In this document: positions 6,424 through 11,241 of the stretch, piece by piece
Position numbering within the stretch: position 1 is the first letter of the stretch
Layout of the letters: each line of letters starts with the position of its first letter
Origin: CAIZQW01 sp037133395
GTDB taxonomy: Bacteria; Verrucomicrobiota; Kiritimatiellia; RFP12; UBA1067
NCBI GenBank assembly: GCA_037133395.1
Contig: JBAXOG010000161.1
Coordinates: 1-11,241 of the forward strand
Direction: 5' to 3'
DNA: 11,241 bases
Notes under the pieces: model-generated
The model's database searches: none
Seen by the model: only the letters and a program-made list of their open reading frames with translations
Told to the model about the DNA's origin: nothing
Position numbers and translations under genes: made by a program

Positions 6424-9413
6424 AGCTTTCTCTCCTGCTTTTTCATCGGCACAAGACGGGGGTTACCGGTAACAATGGTCTGCACCTCCAACCACGGTTG
6501 CGGCGCGTCCTCCGTGACCTCCACGCGTATAGGCGCAAAGCCTGCCGGCATGACGTAGTGGTCGAGGACAACCTTCAGTTCTTTCAACTTCTTCCAATTG
6601 CGGTCATGAACCGTGGCTACCTCGCCCCCCTCATACCGCAGGTAACAACCGGTTTCAATTTCACCGTTGACCGTAAGCGAACCCGCCCCCGTCCGGATAA
6701 CGGGATTGACTAATTTCGAAGCCTTATCCGCCAGAAGCCGCAAGTTGGAAATCCGGACCTTCGCGCTCGTCCGCGCCGGGATAGAGCCGAAGCCCAGACG
6801 GATCCCGCTGACCTTCTCATAGTCGAAGTGTTTCGCGCCGAAACGCCAGCCCCAGTTGCCGTCGGCCCACGAGGTTTCCCCGCTCGGAATCATAATTGTA
6901 CGCGTTCCTTGGAAATCGACCTTCACCACGTAGTCGCGCACACCGCGGCCGTTGAGTTGCAACAGCACGACAGCGCCGCTGCCGTCGCCGTCGATTTCCA
7001 TAGCGATCCCGTGCCCTGATGCCATCGAAAACTCTTGACGCCAGCCTGGCAATTTTTCTTCAAACCGGACAGCAGTGCCTCGAGGATTATCGGCCGTCAT
7101 GACCAATGCCTCACCCTCTTGCTCGAAATGCGCGAACCGCTGATCCGTGATGTCCTTGGCTTGAGGCTGAAGTCTTTTTCCGGTTTGCGAAAGGGGCTTG
7201 CCTGCTGCTTCACTCACACCTGACTTGCCCGCCGCATCCGCACCTGTCCGGTAACTGTCCACCAATGCGTTTTCAGCACGATTGGAACTGGCAATAGCCA
7301 TGCCCACACCGTCCTCCGTTAGTTCGGAGAGGACACGAATGACAAACCGCGCCGGCTGCGCCTGATAGGGATTCTCGAGGTCAAGCATCTGCCCGGGCCG
7401 ACAGAATTGGCGCGGGCCCACCGGCCCGAACTCCTGCCCGACTTTCCATGGGACATCGCCCTGTTTCCGGATCATGACGCGGGTCGGAATCACCTCGTAG
7501 TGATCCATGGCCTTGCGAACCTGGAAAAGATCCTTCCCCTGCATGTGGTTGCCGAACGGCGCCATATTCGTGCGCATCACCTTCACGTCGTCGTCCGAAA
7601 GCAAGGGCGTGACTTCGCGCCACAGATTAAAAGCTTCGAACATCGCATCCGTAAGCCCGTGGATTGCGAGAATCTCGGACGTGACCCCGAACATTGGCTC
7701 GGGCTTCAGGATCTGAAAACGGCGCACGCCTTTTGCGACGAGCGAGGAGAGCTCGAACCAGGCGTCCAGGAGCGAGGTCGCGGGCCGGTGGCTGTCGAGT
7801 TGAAACGAAAGGTTGACGGTGTGATAACCGAACTGGTTGATATCCCGTATCTTGCTGAACAGCAGTTCGATGTTAGAAGCGACTGGACATCCTCTGGAGG
7901 TGTTGCTGATGACGGGATGATCAAGATGGCGCGAAACTGCATCGCTGTATTTTTGCGATCCCCATGATGTGCTGCCGTGTATTTCGTACGCGTCGTATTC
8001 AAGCTGGTCGAGCTGAATGTCGTTGGCGAACTGCGCAAACTCGCGCGCTATCTCCTCCAGCAGCGGCGAATCGTTGTCGGGCATAAAGTTTTGTCCGTAG
8101 GCCGAGAGCAACCCTGAGGCTTCCGTGCCGGCAGCATGCGTGGCGGCCAGGGTCGCGCCGTGCGCACGCTGGCAGTGGCGGAGCGTCCAGACCGGCTTGT
8201 CCAGATCCGTGAACTCGCCGACCTGGATGATCTCGTCGTCAATCCTGATGAAGCACGTCTCAAATATGTGCCACCGCAACCCCGGGCCGTTTCCGAATAT
8301 GCCTGGCGCAAAGGGAGTGTCAGCTCCGGGTTCCGGCTTGAAGGTGAAACTACTCGCTTCTTTGTCGATAGCTTCCGTCAACTGCCCCTTGCACCAAGAA
8401 GCCAAGTTGCGGTCCACGTGACCGGCGATCCGCTTCGGATCCATCGGACCGATACCGCCGGATGTCGTGTGGAGCGCCAAGTTCATCCCGCGCTTCGCCA
8501 GATACGCTTTATAACGCTTTAAGTCAGGCCGCCCCTGCGGAAAAACAGCTTCATTGACATGCACATGTGAATTTTCTTTAGGCCAGTACTCGCCCCGCCA
8601 GGTGTCCGTGTGAAGGTAGATCATCTTGATCCCTTTTTTCTCCGCGAGGTCAGTGAGCGTGTAGAGCTCCTTCTCGTTTCCGGCGCCAATAATCATGGTG
8701 GTCATGTCCTTGAACTTGGCGTAATAATCGTCCAGCCACCGCCTTGCACGTGCAGGTGTCCACGGCTCCCCAAGAACGGGCTTCGGCAGATCTTCACCGC
8801 ACCAGAGTTCCAGCAGCGCCTCATCCGCTTCACTATCTGAATCCGCCGCATACAGCGCGAACCCGCCCAACGGGTCCCCAGGCTCCCGATGCCAGAGATA
8901 GTTGAACCGCGCGACGAGGGCGTTGCCGCGATTTTCAGCCTGGGTCATGTAGTCCAGCGAGAAAATTTTCACGTTGCTGGCTTGTGTGTTGACCTCGACG
9001 TGCAACGCGGCCAGACTCGCTTTCGGCAACCCCTCCACGCGCTTCAGCTTGAGCGCCACAGATCGTTCGTGGCGGGTCACAGTGAAGGTCAATCGCGGGA
9101 GGCCTCGTTCCCCCGTCACAATCAGCAGGTCCCCTGTACAGACGACCTTTTCCAGACGTGTATCCTCGGTCGCGGTTCCCGTGAACGTGCGGATGAAAAA
9201 CCCTTGTCCCGGATTCTGGACGTTGACGCGATTTTGCGTGTTGGTCCCAAGCAACAACGCCGACATTTTTCCGTCCGCGTCAAAACGGATCTCGGAGGCC
9301 TGAAGCAGCACTCCCGCACATATTCCCACAACCGTCAGCCACGCGCTGCCCCGTTGCCGGTTTCTATTAATAACTGGACGCCTTGAAGCTGTCTCTCTTC
9401 CCCGTTTATTCAT
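6420..9413 (-). CDS. Large secreted glycosidase-like protein with C-terminal carbohydrate-binding-like module
   Basis: From ATG at 9413 the product is 997 residues. A TTG at 9455 would add 14 residues read from repeat-like DNA and would spoil the signal peptide, so I reject it. The chosen start has no clear Shine-Dalgarno, only an AT-rich leader. A basic N-region (1-23) precedes the hydrophobic core AWLTVVGICAGVLLQA (24-39), so it is exported. Residues about 40-195 look like a beta-sandwich. About 220-600 look like a TIM barrel, with MIYLHTDTWRGEYW (264-277), ALHTTSGGIG (313-322), and acidic strand end QLDQLEYDAYE (467-477), where Asp/Glu could be catalytic. After a low-complexity linker (about 720-755), residues 770-895 resemble a jelly-roll binding module (GWRQEF, NWGWRFG, KVRISNLRL). 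I cannot assign a GH family. It probably acts on a polysaccharide with the following esterase. Confidence 0.8.
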   Translation of the reverse strand: MNKRGRETASRRPVINRNRQRGSAWLTVVGICAGVLLQASEIRFDADGKMSALLLGTNTQNRVNVQNPGQGFFIRTFTGTATEDTRLEKVVCTGDLLIVTGERGLPRLTFTVTRHERSVALKLKRVEGLPKASLAALHVEVNTQASNVKIFSLDYMTQAENRGNALVARFNYLWHREPGDPLGGFALYAADSDSEADEALLELWCGEDLPKPVLGEPWTPARARRWLDDYYAKFKDMTTMIIGAGNEKELYTLTDLAEKKGIKMIYLHTDTWRGEYWPKENSHVHVNEAVFPQGRPDLKRYKAYLAKRGMNLALHTTSGGIGPMDPKRIAGHVDRNLASWCKGQLTEAIDKEASSFTFKPEPGADTPFAPGIFGNGPGLRWHIFETCFIRIDDEIIQVGEFTDLDKPVWTLRHCQRAHGATLAATHAAGTEASGLLSAYGQNFMPDNDSPLLEEIAREFAQFANDIQLDQLEYDAYEIHGSTSWGSQKYSDAVSRHLDHPVISNTSRGCPVASNIELLFSKIRDINQFGYHTVNLSFQLDSHRPATSLLDAWFELSSLVAKGVRRFQILKPEPMFGVTSEILAIHGLTDAMFEAFNLWREVTPLLSDDDVKVMRTNMAPFGNHMQGKDLFQVRKAMDHYEVIPTRVMIRKQGDVPWKVGQEFGPVGPRQFCRPGQMLDLENPYQAQPARFVIRVLSELTEDGVGMAIASSNRAENALVDSYRTGADAAGKSGVSEAAGKPLSQTGKRLQPQAKDITDQRFAHFEQEGEALVMTADNPRGTAVRFEEKLPGWRQEFSMASGHGIAMEIDGDGSGAVVLLQLNGRGVRDYVVKVDFQGTRTIMIPSGETSWADGNWGWRFGAKHFDYEKVSGIRLGFGSIPARTSAKVRISNLRLLADKASKLVNPVIRTGAGSLTVNGEIETGCYLRYEGGEVATVHDRNWKKLKELKVVLDHYVMPAGFAPIRVEVTEDAPQPWLEVQTIVTGNPRLVPMKKQERKL
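6432..6436 (-). promoter_or_regulatory. Shine-Dalgarno inside the glycosidase-like gene, serving the coupled 20-codon ORF
   Basis: AGGAG on the minus strand, 8 nt upstream of the ATG at 6423 and within the last codons of the glycosidase-like gene. Its strength and spacing show that a reading frame was once, or still is, translated from that ATG. Confidence 0.5.
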
Positions 9414-9435
9414 AATTTTAATTTTAACTTCAGGT

Positions 9436-9472
9436 TTTTTCCACGAAATACACAAACAACACGAAAAAAAGT
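9436..9472. repeat. Degenerate CACGAA-type intergenic repeat
   Basis: The plus strand reads CCACGAAATACACAAACAAC followed by ACGAAAAAAAG. It is built from the same CACGAA units as the cluster at 3211-3290. It lies directly upstream of the glycosidase-like gene, and a TTG inside it is the spurious upstream start for that gene. Confidence 0.5.
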
Positions 9473-9482
9473 TAATTCCCCT

Positions 9483-9576
9483 CTGCGGCTCACCGAGACG
9501 GTTCGCCCTACCTGCTTCGTACGAGTCAACGATCTGACCCGAAGGCGGTAGGGCGAACCGTCTCGGTGAGCCGCAG
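9483..9576. terminator. Perfect 30-bp inverted repeat; probable bidirectional terminator built from a REP-like element
   Basis: The left arm (9483-9512) and right arm (9547-9576) are perfect reverse complements over 30 bp. They extend to 37 bp with two mismatches, leaving a loop of about 20 nt. T-rich tracts follow on both strands: TGTTTTTTCGTTTTT on the plus strand after 9576, and a run of seven T about 12 nt beyond 9483 on the minus strand. It lies downstream of the beta-strand-repeat gene and upstream of the glycosidase-like gene, the right place to end transcription of the former. A third copy of the arm is at 4394-4423, so this is a dispersed element and not a private terminator. Confidence 0.65.
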
Positions 9577-9655
9577 TGTTTTTTCGTTTTTCAGATGCTA
9601 AAAAAGTTACCCGCCAGCATATTTCCGAACCCCGGACCCCGGGCTGTCTTCTGTT

Positions 9656-11241
9656 TTACAAAACGCGAATCATTGTCCCCCTGACCCCTGCATACCGCAA
9701 TACTACATCCTTATTGGCACCGACATTGTAAAGGACCTCAAACATGCCTGGAACGCCGGCTGCTTTGATATTCGCGTCCTCCACAAAACGTCCTGTCACA
9801 GTGGTGCCTGTCATGTTGCGGATGATCGTAAAGGTGTCCTTCACGTTCGGCACATACCCGCTCGTACACGAAAGCGACAAAATACTGCCGGTGACATCGA
9901 TTGTCCCTTTGGTCACCACGCATCGGTCATAGCTGACGGTGTTCGTGCCGCCCGCCTGCACCGCATGCGTCGAACCGCTGGCCAGCGTCAGACCGCCGAC
10001 GGTCAGCGTGCCGACACTGTTCGTGCCGGGCGCGAGGGTGCAGCCGCTGGCCACACTCACCACGCCCGTAATCAAACCAATGCCACCCAGCGTTCCGCCG
10101 TATGACACGCTCACCGTGTTCGTACCTGTGCCCGAACTGCTGGTGTTGTTCACCAACAGCGTAGCATTGCTGACGACTGTCGGTCCTGGATAGGTGTTAC
10201 CAGAAGCACGGGATAACAGAACCGTCCCGCCGCCCGTTACGTTCAGGGGCAGGATACGTCCAGTACTGCCTTGAACTAGCCCCGAGAAGGTCACCGTTGC
10301 CCCATTGGTGGCAATGAAGTATACCTTACGCTCGTCCGGTGGATTGATGGCATTTCCGAGTGTAATAAGTCCACTAAAACCGCCCACGCCCGGACTGTCC
10401 ATGCCGATTTGAACAGGTGCGGCATTTGTGACAGAATCGATATTTACATTGTTCCCCACAGTTGTCTGATCCAGCACATAGACAGACTGCCGGTATGTTG
10501 TGAGAGAGAAAGTTAAGTATGCATTTGCATTTGCTGCATAGGCATTGGGATGTCCCAACCTGAGTGTGCCGATTGTTCCCAAATATAAACCGGTTCCTAC
10601 TAGTCCACTGTTGTCACCAAGCAGGGTAAAGGTACTGTTCGCAACGCCGTTGACCGAAATGTTTGCGCGCGAGGAGGGGTCAAGTCGCAATTTCCCTGCC
10701 AAGGTGACCGTCGTGTTGCTCCCGTTATTGTTCAGTGTGTCGTTGCCATAAGTCGGCGTTTTCCACACGATGTTGTTGCTGAAGACTGCAGAAGAGGGGG
10801 TCTCAAAAGTAAGGGATCCTGCCGACATGAGCCAGAGTGTATTATTGACGCCTAAGCCGCCTTCCGATGTGACTTTAAGCGCACTCGACCCATTGACAAT
10901 ATCTCCGCTGAAGGTGCTGCGTCCGCCTAAATATATGCCTACTCCGTTGATTGTCAGCCCGATCGGCGTACTGCCGTTGTCTGTGATGGCGGATTGGATA
11001 TCGAGCACTCCTGACACAATGTAATTGTTGACAATAACGTCTTTTCCATTTCCTGATGTGAACGAGCCGTTCGTGATTGTCATCCCATACGTGGCACCAA
11101 GGATTCCGCCCGACTGGATCACATTGTTATTACCTGACAATGTCAACGTATAAGTTGGGGTGCTTTTTCCTGTTAATTTCAAACTATTGGGCTCTTCACG
11201 GTTTGTCGAAAAAACTTCCTGAAAAGAAGCACCCAAGAAAC
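9656..11241 (-). CDS. Secreted protein with autotransporter-associated beta-strand repeats (5' end beyond right edge)
   Basis: The frame is open to the right edge; a TTG at 11236 is not a credible start, so about 528 C-terminal codons are seen. The protein is rich in Gly, Thr, Ser, Asn and Val in the regular pattern of a right-handed beta helix. Counting from that TTG, residues 335-425 fit the autotransporter-associated beta-strand repeat (TIGR02601/PF12951 type): GGTVLLSRASGNTYPG, VVSNATLLVNN, YGGTLGGIG, CTLAPGTNSVGTLTVGGL. The tail (about 430-516), with DTFTIIRN and NKDVVLRYAG, is the usual closing segment of such proteins in PVC bacteria. There is no C-terminal beta-barrel, PEP-CTERM motif or membrane anchor; it ends RGTMIRVL. 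It is probably a secreted or surface structural/adhesive protein. The inverted repeat at 9483-9576 probably ends its transcript. Confidence 0.85.
   Translation of the reverse strand, partial: FLGASFQEVFSTNREEPNSLKLTGKSTPTYTLTLSGNNNVIQSGGILGATYGMTITNGSFTSGNGKDVIVNNYIVSGVLDIQSAITDNGSTPIGLTINGVGIYLGGRSTFSGDIVNGSSALKVTSEGGLGVNNTLWLMSAGSLTFETPSSAVFSNNIVWKTPTYGNDTLNNNGSNTTVTLAGKLRLDPSSRANISVNGVANSTFTLLGDNSGLVGTGLYLGTIGTLRLGHPNAYAANANAYLTFSLTTYRQSVYVLDQTTVGNNVNIDSVTNAAPVQIGMDSPGVGGFSGLITLGNAINPPDERKVYFIATNGATVTFSGLVQGSTGRILPLNVTGGGTVLLSRASGNTYPGPTVVSNATLLVNNTSSSGTGTNTVSVSYGGTLGGIGLITGVVSVASGCTLAPGTNSVGTLTVGGLTLASGSTHAVQAGGTNTVSYDRCVVTKGTIDVTGSILSLSCTSGYVPNVKDTFTIIRNMTGTTVTGRFVEDANIKAAGVPGMFEVLYNVGANKDVVLRYAGVRGTMIRVL

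Noticed and set aside
7407..7967. 186-codon plus-strand frame opposite the glycosidase-like gene
   Set aside because: It is antisense to a gene with clear domain signals. High GC with few stops on the opposite strand explains its length.
8889..9386. 165-codon plus-strand frame opposite the start of the glycosidase-like gene
   Set aside because: Antisense shadow in GC-rich coding DNA; no ribosome site and no recognisable motif.
9414..9455. TTG start giving the glycosidase-like protein 14 extra residues
   Set aside because: The added codons come from a CACGAA-type repeat, and the ATG at 9413 gives a normal signal peptide.
9483..9576. Inverted repeat as the ends of an insertion sequence or MITE
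   Set aside because: The enclosed DNA is only about 34 bp, no transposase is near, and no target-site duplication is visible. A REP-like terminator fits better.
10000..10200. Repetitive Gly/Thr-rich coding stretch as a tandem DNA repeat or CRISPR-like array
   Set aside because: The repetition is at the protein level (beta-helix turns) with no conserved DNA unit. No CRISPR array was seen anywhere in the window.

Overview
The window comes from a bacterium with a large glycan-degrading secretome. It is most likely a member of the PVC superphylum (Kiritimatiellota, Verrucomicrobiota or Lentisphaerota). This rests on the mix of gene families: secreted alpha/beta-hydrolase esterases, a DUF6786-type domain, a large unclassified glycosidase-like protein, and a protein with autotransporter-associated beta-strand repeats. 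Intergenic DNA full of short degenerate repeats also fits. No rRNA, tRNA or other taxonomic marker is present, so the phylum is an inference.

Every gene I can support lies on the minus strand, so transcription runs from high to low coordinates. In that order they are: the 3' part of a secreted beta-strand-repeat surface protein (9656 to the right edge); a 242-bp gap with a 30-bp-arm inverted repeat that looks like a terminator; a 997-residue secreted glycosidase-like protein with a C-terminal carbohydrate-binding-like module (6420-9413); a 20-codon ORF coupled to its stop codon, probably the stump of a lost cistron (6361-6423); a 562-residue secreted esterase of markedly lower GC (4659-6347); a 545-bp repeat-rich gap; a two-gene MNT nucleotidyltransferase/HEPN module (3420-4113); a second repeat-rich gap with a recognisable promoter and a 21-bp-spaced direct repeat; and a very long esterase fused to a DUF6786-like domain, which runs off the left edge (1-3046).

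The two esterases are diverged paralogues. They share the signal peptide, N-terminal segment, hydrolase domain, middle beta domain and a third beta domain; only the left-hand one carries DUF6786. Together with the glycosidase-like protein they read as a secreted set for breaking down an acylated polysaccharide, interrupted by a toxin-antitoxin-like MNT-HEPN pair. The substrate cannot be told from sequence alone. The best leads are the esterase-DUF6786 fusion, the AraC-like operator architecture in front of it, and the low-GC esterase joined to a truncated, translationally coupled reading frame.
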